Shown here: positions 29,065 through 38,046 of the stretch, one piece after another
How the letters are laid out: each line of letters opens with the position of its first letter
Position numbering within the stretch: position 1 is the first letter of the stretch
Translations under genes and position numbers: made by a program
DNA from: Paenibacillus harenae
GTDB lineage: Bacteria > Bacillota > Bacilli > Paenibacillales > Paenibacillaceae
Direction of reading: 5' to 3'
Assembly: GCF_030812415.1 (NCBI RefSeq)
Contig: NZ_JAUSST010000004.1
Coordinates: 496,001-560,000 of the forward strand
Length of the DNA: 64,000 nucleotides
Notes under the pieces: generated by a model
Database searches by the model: none
The model's input: the letters and a program-made list of their open reading frames with translations, nothing else
What the model was told of the DNA's origin: nothing

Positions 29065-29102
29065 AAAAAAAAAGGTGGCACAGGATTTATCCCTGTGCCA
29101 CC
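29065..29102 (-). terminator. Terminator of the YtvI-like gene
   Basis: GGTGGCACAGG (29074-29084) pairs with CCTGTGCCACC (29092-29102). The preceding A tract is a T tract on the minus strand. It can also stop rightward transcripts from the PBP gene. Confidence 0.85.
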
Positions 29103-29107
29103 GCTGC

Positions 29108-30325
29108 TTATTGATCTTTTTTCTCCAAACGCTTCAATCCCGTTGCAGTCTCGGCGGTAACCGGTGCCGTTGCATTCCCTGGACTCGGCTCGGTAGCTCC
29201 CGCGGCCGTCACCGGCTCGGCTCCCGGAGTGCCGTTGTCGAACTCGCCAAGCGGCTCGCGAATCCAGCGGTGGAAGTAACCTTGATCGTACAGCGACTTA
29301 ATAAGAATCATCAAGATCGGCGACAAAATAACGCCCGAAATGCCGAATAGCTTTAGCGATACAATCATGAACGCAAGCATCGTGAATGCCGATACGCCCA
29401 GCGAATCGCCCGTAATCTTAGGCTCTAGAATTTGGCGGGTAATGACGACGACGAGGAACAACGCCGACAGCCAGATCGCCAGCGATATTTTGCCGACGAT
29501 GATCAAATAAATAATCCAAGGAATGAACACCGTTCCGACGCCGAGCAACGGCAAAATATCGAAAATAGCCGATACGACCGCGATGACGAAAGCATTCTCG
29601 ACGCCTAGCAGCACAAGCGCAATCAAGATGACGACGAACGTAATGCTTATCATTTTGGCTTGCGCCTTTATGTACAGGGCGATTCCTTTGAATACGTTAT
29701 CTCGCAGGAAAAAGAATACCTTCTTGAACGTTCTAGGCGTCTTCTCTTCGGCCGTGTTCTTCCATGACTTGATTTCGATGCTTAAGAAGTAGGCGAGGAT
29801 CGTGCCGATTACGACGTTAACGACAAATGCCGAGAACGAGGAGACGTAATTGATCAGGTTACGCAGGAACGATTGGCCGAGTTTGCCCAAATAGTCCGTA
29901 ATGCCGCTAATGAGCTCGGTCGAACGCTCGACCAGATTGAAGTTCGGCGGCAGCGTCGCAAGCTGCTCCTGAATTTGGGCCGTGCTCTTGGCCACCTGTT
30001 TCTCGAGCATCAACTGGTACTTCGGAAAGTTATCGATCAGCTCCGAGCCTTGTTTCGTAATAAGGTAAGCCGCCCCCGAGAAAATGCCAAGAATAAGAAT
30101 GATGAATACCAGTATCGAAATGCCGGAAGCGATCGATTTCTTAATGCCGAGCTTGTTCAATCGGCGTGCCAGGGGTTCAATGCACATGAAGATAAGGAAG
30201 GAGAAAAAAATCGGCGTTGCGATCCGATACAAATAGCTGAACGAGTACATAATGAGATAGACGGTGAGCGCGATCAACGCGATGTCGAACGCCGTTCTCC
30301 AATATTTTTTGTAAAATGGCAGCAT
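29108..30325 (-). CDS. AI-2E family transporter (YtvI-like)
   Basis: 405 aa with about eight membrane helices. Typical segments are LYRIATPIFFSFLIFMCIEP, the DILPLLGVGTVFIPW loop and LGVSAFTMLAFMIVSLKLFG near the C-terminal helices. The last 50 residues are a Pro/Ala/Thr-rich cytoplasmic tail ending in RLEKKDQ, longer than in the YrrI-like paralogue at 14289. YtvI in B. subtilis is a sporulation membrane protein; that role is an inference here. It is divergent from the deacetylase gene. Confidence 0.85.
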   Translation of the reverse strand: MLPFYKKYWRTAFDIALIALTVYLIMYSFSYLYRIATPIFFSFLIFMCIEPLARRLNKLGIKKSIASGISILVFIILILGIFSGAAYLITKQGSELIDNFPKYQLMLEKQVAKSTAQIQEQLATLPPNFNLVERSTELISGITDYLGKLGQSFLRNLINYVSSFSAFVVNVVIGTILAYFLSIEIKSWKNTAEEKTPRTFKKVFFFLRDNVFKGIALYIKAQAKMISITFVVILIALVLLGVENAFVIAVVSAIFDILPLLGVGTVFIPWIIYLIIVGKISLAIWLSALFLVVVITRQILEPKITGDSLGVSAFTMLAFMIVSLKLFGISGVILSPILMILIKSLYDQGYFHRWIREPLGEFDNGTPGAEPVTAAGATEPSPGNATAPVTAETATGLKRLEKKDQ

Positions 30326-30491
30326 GACGAGGCTCCTTCTTCCATATTCATATTTCCAATAAGATTGTACTATAGTTTTTAAAAAGATGCCTATTTTTTA
30401 TTGCGTTATGCTACAATTAAAGTTATCGTTGTTGTTTTGTACCGCTATCCATTCGTCGACTAAATCATATATATAACGGTGGGGAAAACAA

Positions 30492-31898
30492 ATGGTGAAT
30501 TTGTTCTTATGGATTTTATATCTTGCGACGCTATATGCGTTTCTACCCGGACTTATTAGCCGTACTTTCGGTTATCGCGTGTTCAAGCGCGGGCGCGTGG
30601 ACAAGGAAATCGCATTGACGTTCGACGATGGCCCGGATTCCGTATACACGCCGCTGTTGCTCGATTTGCTCGCACGCCACAAGGCGAAGGCGACTTTTTT
30701 TGTCGTTGGATCGCATGCCCTGGGGCAAGAGGACATTCTGGTACGCATGAAAGCGGAAGGGCATGTTATCGGTATTCATAATTACGTGCATAAGTCGAAC
30801 TGGCTCATGAGGCCGCGCGCGGTCCAGCGCCAGATCGAGGCGACAAACGATATTATCGAGAAGGCGACCGGCAAACGCTCGATTTATTATCGTCCGCCAT
30901 GGGGGATCGTAAACGTATTCGACTTTGCGAAAGCAGGGTACTTGCACATTATTTTGTGGTCGGCCATGTTCAGCGATTGGAAGCAGAGCGTCGGGTCCGA
31001 GAAGCTGAAGAAGCGGATGATGAAGCGGTTGAAGCCGGGCGAAGTGCTGCTGCTGCATGATTGCGGCCGGACGTTCGGGGCGGACCCCGAAGCTCCGGAG
31101 AACATGCTGATCGCGCTTGAGTCGTACTTAGAGGAAGGATCGAAGCTGGGCTATCGCTTCGTGGGCATCGATGAGATGATTAAGCTGACGGAAACAGCCC
31201 GCGTATTGCATACGTCGATTTGGAAAAAAAGCCTCATTTCCCTATGGCTTATGTGGGAGAAGGCTTATCACGTGATGTTCCGCTTGAAGCAGGTTGGCGA
31301 GTCGGCTCCGACATTTTATTACCGTGTAACAAAGTATAACGGCGAGCCTATCGACCTGGAAGAAGGAAGCCGAGTCGTGAAGGGCGATCACGTTGCCGAG
31401 CTGCATCTCGACAACAAAATGCTGTCAGGCATCGCGATGCAAGCCAAGACGCCGCTTGCGGCAGGAATCAAAATGCTGCGTGAGATCGAGCATGCCTTGC
31501 CCCAGCTCGCGGATCAACTCGCGGAGGACTTCGAAGCGAAGGATATTAAGGCCGTATACGGCGTAACGATGATTCACAGAGGCGCTGATCGGCTGGGCTT
31601 CGAAATATTCCATCTGCCTGAGGGATGGTTTGCCCGTTCCACAAGGGTGTACTTGAAGATTCTAATGAGTGTGTTAACGAACAAGCCAAGAACGCTCAAG
31701 AAGAAGCAGAGCCAGAACAGGGAAGCTTTCTCTCCGCGAATGCTGCTCATGCCTGCTTCGACGATCAGGCGTTATGCAACATCGAAGCTTACGATGCTGC
31801 AAGAGGATACGGAGCGTCTCAGCAACGCCGTGGAACGAACGATTGGCGCAGCAACCGACGATGCTGCACAATTAGGTACGAAGACAACAGCCATATAG
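30492..31898 (+). CDS. Polysaccharide deacetylase with C-terminal YkoP-like domain
   Basis: 468 aa. A hydrophobic N-terminus (residues 2-20) is followed by a NodB domain: TFDDGPD (43-49) with the catalytic Asp pair, a GIHNYVHKSN segment that would carry the metal histidines, RPPWG, and LLLHDCG near 190. From about 235 a second, alpha-beta region begins (WEKAYHVMFRLKQVG) and resembles the YkoP-like domain seen with such deacetylases. The last 70 residues are basic. It probably removes acetyl groups from a cell-surface polymer. GGTGGGG precedes the ATG. Confidence 0.85.
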   Translation: MVNLFLWILYLATLYAFLPGLISRTFGYRVFKRGRVDKEIALTFDDGPDSVYTPLLLDLLARHKAKATFFVVGSHALGQEDILVRMKAEGHVIGIHNYVHKSNWLMRPRAVQRQIEATNDIIEKATGKRSIYYRPPWGIVNVFDFAKAGYLHIILWSAMFSDWKQSVGSEKLKKRMMKRLKPGEVLLLHDCGRTFGADPEAPENMLIALESYLEEGSKLGYRFVGIDEMIKLTETARVLHTSIWKKSLISLWLMWEKAYHVMFRLKQVGESAPTFYYRVTKYNGEPIDLEEGSRVVKGDHVAELHLDNKMLSGIAMQAKTPLAAGIKMLREIEHALPQLADQLAEDFEAKDIKAVYGVTMIHRGADRLGFEIFHLPEGWFARSTRVYLKILMSVLTNKPRTLKKKQSQNREAFSPRMLLMPASTIRRYATSKLTMLQEDTERLSNAVERTIGAATDDAAQLGTKTTAI

Positions 31899-31925
31899 GA
31901 TCGGAATGGCATTATTTTAATTGCT

Positions 31926-31968
31926 GCCGGCATGTCGAGGTTACCGCCTCGAAATGCCGGCTTTTTTA
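31926..31968 (+). terminator. Terminator after the deacetylase gene
   Basis: GCCGGCAT (31926-31933), an inner TCGAGG/CCTCGA stem and ATGCCGGC (31954-31961) form one hairpin; six T residues follow. Confidence 0.88.
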
Positions 31969-31992
31969 TTTGATGTAGCTTTATGGGACGAG

Positions 31993-32072
31993 GGTATGTA
32001 GGATAATTGCATTAACTTTTGCCTACTATAGTCACTCTCTGAACCTATGTTGGATATCTGCGCTAACTTTCC
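31993..32072 (+). repeat. 51-bp repeat family, locus B (two forward units)
   Basis: GGTATGTAGGATAATTGCAT begins at 31993 and CCTATGTTGGATATCTGCGC at 32044, exactly 51 bp apart; both continue as TAACTTT. The units lie between the convergent terminators of the deacetylase gene and ilvD, outside both transcripts. Confidence 0.75.
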
Positions 32073-32102
32073 TTTGGAATGGTCCCGACAGGCTCCGTAC
32101 AT

Positions 32103-32136
32103 AAAAAAAGCGGTACATGGATAACCATGTACCGCC
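32103..32136 (-). terminator. Terminator of ilvD
   Basis: GCGGTACATGG (32110-32120) pairs perfectly with CCATGTACCGC (32124-32134). The A run at 32103-32109 is the T tract on the minus strand. Confidence 0.88.
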
Positions 32137-32155
32137 TTCTTATGAGTAAAGCAAA

Positions 32156-33841
32156 CTACATCTTCATAACGCCGCCCGTACTTGCGGATGTAACAAGGTG
32201 AGCGTAACGCGCAAGGTATCCGCGTTTGATCTTCAGCTCGAAGCCCGGCCATGCGGCACGGCGTTTCTCGAACTCCTCGTCGCTGATGAGCAGGTCCATC
32301 GTACGGTTGTTCATGTCGATCTCGATGATGTCGCCGTCTTGTACGAATGCGATTGGTCCGCCTTCAGCCGCTTCCGGCGATACGTGGCCGATACTAATGC
32401 CGCGGGATGCGCCGGAGAAACGACCGTCCGTGATAAGGGCGACCTTCGCGCCAAGTCCCATGCCGACGATTTGCGACGTAGGAGCCAGCATCTCGGGCAT
32501 GCCAGGGCCGCCGCGAGGTCCTTCGTAACGGATGACAACAACGTGGCCTTCTTTGATCTTGCCGTTGGCGATACCGTGAAGCGCATCGTCTTGGGAATCG
32601 AAGCAGATCGCAGGGCCTTTATGGTAGCCGCCGACCGACTTGTCGACTGCGCCTGTCTTAATGATTGCGCCGTTAGGAGCAAGGTTGCCGAACAATACGG
32701 CCAAGCCGCCGCGAGCGGTATGCGGATTGTCGATCGTGTGGATGACTTCCGTATTCTGAATCTCGCAGCCTTCAACGTTCTCGCGAAGCGTCTTGCCGGT
32801 TACTGTCAATGTCGTGCCGACCAGCGCGCCTTCCTTCTTGAATAGCTCATTCAGCACGGCACTGACGCCGCCTGCTTCATGAACGTCTTCGATATGCCAA
32901 TCGGATGCAGGAGCGATTTTAGCCAAATGCGGAACGCGCTCTGCTACTTCGTTAATGCGTTCGATCGGGTATTCGATGCCTGCTTCGTGTGCGATCGCAA
33001 GCGTGTGAAGAACCGTGTTCGTCGAACCGCCCATAGCCATATCAAGCGCAAATGCGTTGTCGATCGCGTCTTTCGTTACGATATCGCGCGGCTTAATGCC
33101 GAGATCGATAATTTTCATAAGCTGACGAGCAGCTTCTTTAACGAATTCTTTGCGTTCAGGCGATACGGCAAGAATCGTGCCGTTGCCCGGCAATGCAAGG
33201 CCAAGCCCTTCAGCCAAGCAGTTCATCGAGTTCGCCGTGAACATACCGGAGCAGGATCCGCAAGTCGGACAGCCGAATGCCTCGAGCTCAAACAATTGCT
33301 CATCGTTGATCTTGCCTGCTTGGTGAGCGCCAACGCCTTCGAATACGCTGGATAGCGAGATCGAACGGCCATCGGACGTTTTGCCGGCTTTCATCGGTCC
33401 GCCGCTGACAAGCATCGTCGGGATGTTGACGCGAAGAGCGCCCATGATCATCCCCGGCGTGATTTTGTCGCAGTTCGGGATACAGACCATGCCGTCGAAC
33501 CAGTGCGCATTAACGACCGTCTCGATCGAATCTGCGATAATCTCGCGGCTGGCTAGCGAATAGCGCATGCCGATGTGGCCCATCGCGATACCGTCGTCAA
33601 CGCCGATCGTATTGAATTCAAAAGGTACGCCGCCAGCTTCGCGGATCGCTTCCTTAACGAGCTTGCCGAATTCTTGAAGATGCACATGACCGGGAATAAT
33701 ATCGATATAGGAGTTGCAAACTGCGATAAAAGGCTTGTCGAAATCTTCCTCTTTAACGCCTGCGGCACGCAGCAAGCTGCGATGCGGCGCGCGGTCGAAT
33801 CCTTTTTTGATCATGTCTGAACGCATTCTCTTGGCCGCCAT
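32156..33841 (-). CDS. ilvD: Dihydroxy-acid dehydratase
   Basis: 561 aa; dehydrates 2,3-dihydroxy acids in valine and isoleucine synthesis and feeds pantothenate. The Fe-S cluster cysteines lie in [30 protein letters not shown] and [19 protein letters not shown]. The active-site serine region [21 protein letters not shown] is intact. Start ATG is preceded by AAGGGGG. No other ilv or leu gene and no T-box leader lies nearby, so it is a lone gene with its own terminator. Confidence 0.97.
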   Translation of the reverse strand: MAAKRMRSDMIKKGFDRAPHRSLLRAAGVKEEDFDKPFIAVCNSYIDIIPGHVHLQEFGKLVKEAIREAGGVPFEFNTIGVDDGIAMGHIGMRYSLASREIIADSIETVVNAHWFDGMVCIPNCDKITPGMIMGALRVNIPTMLVSGGPMKAGKTSDGRSISLSSVFEGVGAHQAGKINDEQLFELEAFGCPTCGSCSGMFTANSMNCLAEGLGLALPGNGTILAVSPERKEFVKEAARQLMKIIDLGIKPRDIVTKDAIDNAFALDMAMGGSTNTVLHTLAIAHEAGIEYPIERINEVAERVPHLAKIAPASDWHIEDVHEAGGVSAVLNELFKKEGALVGTTLTVTGKTLRENVEGCEIQNTEVIHTIDNPHTARGGLAVLFGNLAPNGAIIKTGAVDKSVGGYHKGPAICFDSQDDALHGIANGKIKEGHVVVIRYEGPRGGPGMPEMLAPTSQIVGMGLGAKVALITDGRFSGASRGISIGHVSPEAAEGGPIAFVQDGDIIEIDMNNRTMDLLISDEEFEKRRAAWPGFELKIKRGYLARYAHLVTSASTGGVMKM

Positions 33842-34027
33842 TATAAAGCCCCCTTAACATAATTGGATCATTGTGGAATAATTAAATTTCATCATGCAAG
33901 CATGACGTTATAAAAACATCGATACTCACCAGTTTAGCATATCGGACAAGCGTTGGCTACAGAGGCGAGCGCCCATTAATGAAGCGCAAGGCAACGAATG
34001 GAAACTATTTTAAAGTTAAAGAAAACA

Positions 34028-34042
34028 TTAAGAAACGCTTAA
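34028..34042 (+). promoter_or_regulatory. Inverted-repeat box upstream of the response regulator gene
   Basis: TTAAGAAACGCTTAA is a perfect inverted repeat (TTAAG-N5-CTTAA). A -10-like TATAGT lies at 34091-34096 with a poor -35, as expected for an activator-dependent promoter. Closely similar boxes precede the carboxypeptidase gene at 35949 and 35971. Candidate autoregulatory site of the response regulator. The rest of the gap from 33842 to 34137 shows nothing else. Confidence 0.5.
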
Positions 34043-34137
34043 ACATTGTGAAATTGCGCTGTACGGCACGACATGTCGAATTGAATCCTGTATAGTTGGC
34101 TCATCAGAATCTGCCGGAGGCGAAAGGGTGGTTAAAA

Positions 34138-34845
34138 GTGGATCGACGCATATTGGTTGTAGACGATGAACGGGAAATTGCCGATCTGATCGAAATTTAT
34201 TTGAAAAACGAAGGGTTCGAGACGGTGAAAGCTTATGACGGCGAGCAAGCGCTGGATCTATTCGGGAAGCACTCGTTCGATCTCGTCATTCTTGATATTA
34301 TGATGCCCAAGATGGACGGTCTTGAAGTATGCAGAAGGCTTCGGCAGGATCAAGCCGTCCCGATTCTAATGCTAAGCGCAAAGACGCAGGATATGGACAA
34401 AATAATGGGGCTAATGACCGGCGCGGACGATTATATGATCAAGCCGTTCAATCCGCTTGAGCTGCTGGCGCGGGTACGATCACTGCTGCGCCGTTCGTAC
34501 CAGTACAACACGCCGCCGGCTGAAGCGGCCGCGTCAGCCCGCGAGGATCGCGAGCTGCGATTAGGTCCGCTCCGGATCGACAGGCTTAGCCATACGGCGG
34601 AAGTGAACGGTAAGGCGCTCCACCTCACGTCCACCGAGTTCGGCATCCTTTATTTGCTTGCCGGCAACCCGGGCCGCGTCTACAGCGCGGAGGACATTTT
34701 CCAACAGGTATGGAAGGAGAAATATTACGATTCGAACAATACCGTCATGGTGCATATCAGCAAACTAAGGGATAAGCTCGAAAAGGAGCTTGGCGAGAAG
34801 CTCATTATTACGGTATGGGGGGTCGGCTACAAAATTGAAGGGTAA
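34138..34845 (+). CDS. OmpR-family response regulator (VanR-like)
   Basis: 235 aa. The receiver domain has the acidic pair DDE near residues 9-11, phospho-acceptor Asp53 in VILDIMMPKMDG, Ser/Thr in MLSAK and Lys in YMIKPFNP. The DNA-binding winged helix ends with NTVMVHISKLRDKL and TVWGVGYKIEG. GTG 34138 follows AAAGGGTGG; the upstream ATG has no site. The sensor kinase gene overlaps or follows within a few bases. Confidence 0.93.
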   Translation: MDRRILVVDDEREIADLIEIYLKNEGFETVKAYDGEQALDLFGKHSFDLVILDIMMPKMDGLEVCRRLRQDQAVPILMLSAKTQDMDKIMGLMTGADDYMIKPFNPLELLARVRSLLRRSYQYNTPPAEAAASAREDRELRLGPLRIDRLSHTAEVNGKALHLTSTEFGILYLLAGNPGRVYSAEDIFQQVWKEKYYDSNNTVMVHISKLRDKLEKELGEKLIITVWGVGYKIEG

Positions 34846-34852
34846 TATTATT

Positions 34853-35938
34853 TTGCGTCTTATGTGGCGCTTGACATGGCATATGGCACTGAGCGTTTTT
34901 TTGAGCTTGATTACGGTTGCCGCAGCCAGGATCGTCGTGGAGATACTTGTCTCGGGAACTGTATTTCGATCGATATTAAAAGATATTGTCTATTTCTTCG
35001 GGATGGACTTGTTGACATATGCAGCGGGCATCATGTTTTTTTTGATTTATTTTCTCATTTTTCAATGGCTGCAGTTTCGCTATCTAGGCAGGATCAATGA
35101 AACGGTCAATCGTATCGCAAGCGGTCAACTTGATTTCGATTACCAAATGGAAGTAGACTCGCGGTCGCCCTTTGGTCCAATGGCCGGCAATTTGAACCGT
35201 ATGGCAGGACGGCTCGACCAAGCGCTCTTGGAAGAGCGGCGAGCGGAGCAGGCGAAAAATGAATTGATTACGAATGTATCGCATGACCTTCGCACTCCGC
35301 TTACTTCCATTCTCGGCTACTTGGGTTTGATCGAACAGGATCGCTATCGGGATGAGGTAGAGCTTCGCCATTATGTACAGATCGCATACGACAAGTCGCA
35401 GCGGCTTAATGTACTCATCAATGATCTATTTGATTATACGCGCATGAGGCATGACACCGTCGCGATGCAGCATATTAGCTTCAATCTGATCGAAGTGCTC
35501 GGTCAACTGCTTGTCCAGTATCACATGCCGCTGCAAGAGGCGGGAATGGAAGGACGACTGCATACGGTTGAAAATTCGATGATCGTGGGCGGCGATCCGG
35601 TGATGCTCGTTCGTGTTTTCGAAAATTTAATTGCCAATGCGATGGCTTACGGCAAGGAGGGCAAGCTGGTGGAGCTGCGTGTCCAGCGCGATGAGTCTAA
35701 GTCGCAAGCCACCGTTGAAGTCATCAACTACGGCGAGCCGATCTCGGCGCTTGACCTGCCGCATATTTTCGAGCGATTCTACCGCGCGGATAAGTCGCGA
35801 ACCGAGTGGGCGGGAGGCTCGGGCCTCGGCCTTGCCATATCCAAGAGCATTGTCGAGAAGCATGGCGGTCATATCGATGCGGTGAGCGATACGATCCGAA
35901 CGGCATTCCGGGTGACGCTGCCGATTTTAAAGGAATAG
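34853..35938 (+). CDS. Sensor histidine kinase (VanS-like)
   Basis: About 361 aa. Two membrane helices (roughly 5-33 and 48-74) enclose a very short extracytoplasmic loop, so the signal is probably sensed in or at the membrane. HAMP-like linker, then VSHDLRTPLTSILGYL with the phospho-acceptor His near residue 144, N-box NLIANAMAYG, FERFYRADKSR and GGSGLGLAISKSIVEKHGG. Starts are uncertain: TTG 34853 has AAGGGT ten bases upstream; TTG 34835 would overlap the regulator gene. Confidence 0.9.
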   Translation: MRLMWRLTWHMALSVFLSLITVAAARIVVEILVSGTVFRSILKDIVYFFGMDLLTYAAGIMFFLIYFLIFQWLQFRYLGRINETVNRIASGQLDFDYQMEVDSRSPFGPMAGNLNRMAGRLDQALLEERRAEQAKNELITNVSHDLRTPLTSILGYLGLIEQDRYRDEVELRHYVQIAYDKSQRLNVLINDLFDYTRMRHDTVAMQHISFNLIEVLGQLLVQYHMPLQEAGMEGRLHTVENSMIVGGDPVMLVRVFENLIANAMAYGKEGKLVELRVQRDESKSQATVEVINYGEPISALDLPHIFERFYRADKSRTEWAGGSGLGLAISKSIVEKHGGHIDAVSDTIRTAFRVTLPILKE

Positions 35939-35948
35939 TGGGACGATT

Positions 35949-36002
35949 TTAAGGTTTTCTTATGATTTATTTACGTTCTCCTTAAACTGCCGCTTCTATA
36001 AT
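35949..36002 (+). promoter_or_regulatory. Carboxypeptidase promoter with two response-regulator-type boxes
   Basis: TTAAGGTTTTCTTAT (35949-35963) and TTACGTTCTCCTTAA (35971-35985) are two TTAnG-N5-CTTAW boxes 22 bp apart. They are followed by TATAAT (35997-36002) without a good -35 hexamer. Two helical turns between boxes fits an OmpR-type activator dimer pair. Confidence 0.5.
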
Positions 36003-36034
36003 GAAGCCATGCATGTTGGAGAGGGGTATCAATC

Positions 36035-37033
36035 ATGATGAGACAACAATCGGGACCAGCCTACCGGGGCCGTAATGGGGGCGCCTTTAAAGCAATGGGA
36101 ATCGCTGCCGTCGCTATAGCGTGTTTTTATATGATGACCGTTTGGCATGGAAAGACAGGAGCTGCTGCGCTTCATGTAGGGGCAACGGCCGCCATTATGA
36201 TGGACGCGGGCACCGGCGAGGTGCTGTTCGAGAAAAACGCGGACGTGGCGCTGCCTCCGGCCAGCATGTCGAAAATGATGACGGAGCTTATCGTGCTCGA
36301 GCTCGTGAACGAAGGCAAGCTGGAATGGAACGAACCTGTGACGACAAGCCGGTACGCCGCGGGCGTGCCCGGCTCGCAGGTGGGGTTCAACGCGGGAGAG
36401 AGCTTCACCGTGCGGGAATTGTTCGAAGCGTTGACCGTTCATTCCGCCAACGATGCAGCCGTAGCGATCGCTGAACATGCGGCGGGCAGCGAGCCGGAAT
36501 TTGTAAAGCTGATGAATAGCCGAGCGGATCGGATCGGCATGTCCGAGCAAGCGTTGTTTGCGAATGCGACAGGTCTGAACCGTAACGATCTTACAGCCTT
36601 CGCCGAATCGGCGTCGGACGGAGATACGATGCTGACCGCATCCGATGTAGCGCTGCTCGCCGGGCATCTGTTGAACAAATACCCGGAGGTGCTTGAGGTG
36701 TCGAGCCGGAGCAGCATCAAGCTTGCCAGCTCAGGGCACCGGCTGGCGTCAACGAATCTGATGCTCGAAGATATGCCCTTCGCCTATCCGGGCAACGATG
36801 GACTGAAGACGGGTTATACGCCCGAGGCCGGTTACTGCTTCACGGGGACGGCTAAGCAAGACGGACGCAGGCTGATTACCGTCGTCATGGGCTCGGCAAC
36901 ATCGGAGTCGCGTTTCGAGGAAACGCAGAAGCTGTTCAAGTTTGGCTTCCACGATAAGAGCGGGGGACTGCTCGCTACCGTGCAGAATAGTCTCGGGCTA
37001 ATGGGAGAGACGATCATCAGCATTGGCCGTTAA
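36035..37033 (+). CDS. D-alanyl-D-alanine carboxypeptidase (short, PBP5 type)
   Basis: 332 aa. An N-terminal hydrophobic segment (about 20-36) acts as signal or anchor. Active-site motifs are SMSK (Ser77, Lys80), SAN (Ser137-Asn139) and KTG (258-260). The C-terminal beta domain and membrane-anchoring helix of DacA are missing, so it is shorter by about 100 residues than classic PBP5. It trims the terminal D-Ala of muropeptides. It lies 96 bp behind the two-component genes, and its promoter carries boxes like that of the regulator gene. Substrate is inferred from motifs. Confidence 0.9.
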   Translation: MMRQQSGPAYRGRNGGAFKAMGIAAVAIACFYMMTVWHGKTGAAALHVGATAAIMMDAGTGEVLFEKNADVALPPASMSKMMTELIVLELVNEGKLEWNEPVTTSRYAAGVPGSQVGFNAGESFTVRELFEALTVHSANDAAVAIAEHAAGSEPEFVKLMNSRADRIGMSEQALFANATGLNRNDLTAFAESASDGDTMLTASDVALLAGHLLNKYPEVLEVSSRSSIKLASSGHRLASTNLMLEDMPFAYPGNDGLKTGYTPEAGYCFTGTAKQDGRRLITVVMGSATSESRFEETQKLFKFGFHDKSGGLLATVQNSLGLMGETIISIGR

Positions 37034-37072
37034 GCGAATGCGGGATCTTATCACATAGAATGAATTGCAGTC

Positions 37073-37106
37073 CAGTTGCTGGCATTATGCGGCAGCTGTT
37101 TTTTTT
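37073..37106 (+). terminator. Terminator after the carboxypeptidase gene
   Basis: CAGTTGCTG (37073-37081) pairs, with wobbles, with CGGCAGCTG (37090-37098), followed by eight T residues. Confidence 0.8.
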
Positions 37107-37242
37107 TGCATGCTAGAGATGAACGGTGTTAGATTTTCGCCCGTCAAGGTCGCAATAAATAGAAGCAACTGGTTTTTGGGTCTAATTCATGTCGTTTTTT
37201 GCAAGTGTAAAATAGCTTGAAGTGGAAAATCATGTATACTCA

Positions 37243-37259
37243 TGTCATGAAATATAACA
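37243..37259 (+). promoter_or_regulatory. TnrA/GlnR box upstream of the urease operon
   Basis: TGTCATGAAATATAACA is an exact match to the TGTNA-N7-TNACA operator of the nitrogen regulators TnrA and GlnR. Its centre lies about 50 bp before the predicted transcription start, the position from which TnrA activates in B. subtilis. Confidence 0.7.
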
Positions 37260-37266
37260 CAGATTA

Positions 37267-37295
37267 TTTACTTCCCAAGTTGCGGTGACTATAAT
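37267..37295 (+). promoter_or_regulatory. Promoter of the urease operon
   Basis: TTTACT (37267-37272), 17 bp and TATAAT (37290-37295). The -35 hexamer is imperfect, in keeping with activation from the TnrA/GlnR box just upstream. Confidence 0.6.
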
Positions 37296-37327
37296 GGAAA
37301 CATTAGAGAAAAAGAAGAGGTGACACG

Positions 37328-37633
37328 ATGCAGTTAACCGAACGCGAAAAAGAAAAACTGCTCATAACGGTTGCGGCAGATCTGGCTAGACGCAGAATGA
37401 ACCGCGGCGTGAAGCTGAATTATCCCGAAAGCGTCGCTCTCATTACCTCCGAAATCATGGAGGGCGCCCGGGACGGAATGACGGTAGCGCAGCTTATGGA
37501 ATATGGAACGAAGGTGCTTAAGCCGGATCAGGTGATGACGGGCATTCCGGAGATGATCCATGAGGTGCAGGTAGAGGCGACGTTTCCGGACGGTACGAAG
37601 CTAGTGACTATTCATCATCCGATAAGCGGTTAG
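37328..37633 (+). CDS. ureA: Urease subunit gamma
   Basis: 101 aa. Complete small subunit of urease, which hydrolyses urea to ammonia and carbamate. It opens with [20 protein letters not shown] and contains [18 protein letters not shown] and the conserved C-terminal [25 protein letters not shown] precedes the ATG. First gene of the operon, behind the TnrA/GlnR-type control region. Confidence 0.96.
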   Translation: MQLTEREKEKLLITVAADLARRRMNRGVKLNYPESVALITSEIMEGARDGMTVAQLMEYGTKVLKPDQVMTGIPEMIHEVQVEATFPDGTKLVTIHHPISG

Positions 37634-37677
37634 CCGCACGATTTAGCGGACGGAATCAGAGCGAAGGAGGCATGGCC

Positions 37678-38046
37678 TTGATACCAGGACAATATCGGAC
37701 GGCTGCGGGAGAGATCGAGCTTAACGCAGGACGTAGAAGAATGCAGCTCATCGTCGTGAATACAGGCGATCGGCCCGTGCAGGTTGGATCTCATTATCAT
37801 TTCTTCGAAGTGAATCGCGCATTGACGTTTAATCGGGAAGAAGCGTTCGGGATGCGGCTCGACATTGCAGCAGGTACGGCGGTACGCTTCGAGCCCGGCG
37901 AGGAGAAGCCGATTACGCTTGTGGAGCTTGGCGGCTTCAAGCTCGCTTATGGGCTGAACGGCCTCAGCCGCGGGAAGGCGGAGATGGGCCGGATGCCGGA
38001 CGAAGTGCGGGAGAGGCTGGCCGCATGGGAAGGAGAGCGGACATGA
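37678..38046 (+). CDS. ureB: Urease subunit beta
   Basis: 122 aa if started at TTG 37678, giving the typical [18 protein letters not shown] opening. AAGGAGG lies 7 bp before this TTG but only 1 bp before an ATG at 37672. [16 protein letters not shown] and [18 protein letters not shown] are the family signatures. Its stop overlaps the ureC start by 4 bp (ATGA). Confidence 0.95.
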   Translation: MIPGQYRTAAGEIELNAGRRRMQLIVVNTGDRPVQVGSHYHFFEVNRALTFNREEAFGMRLDIAAGTAVRFEPGEEKPITLVELGGFKLAYGLNGLSRGKAEMGRMPDEVRERLAAWEGERT

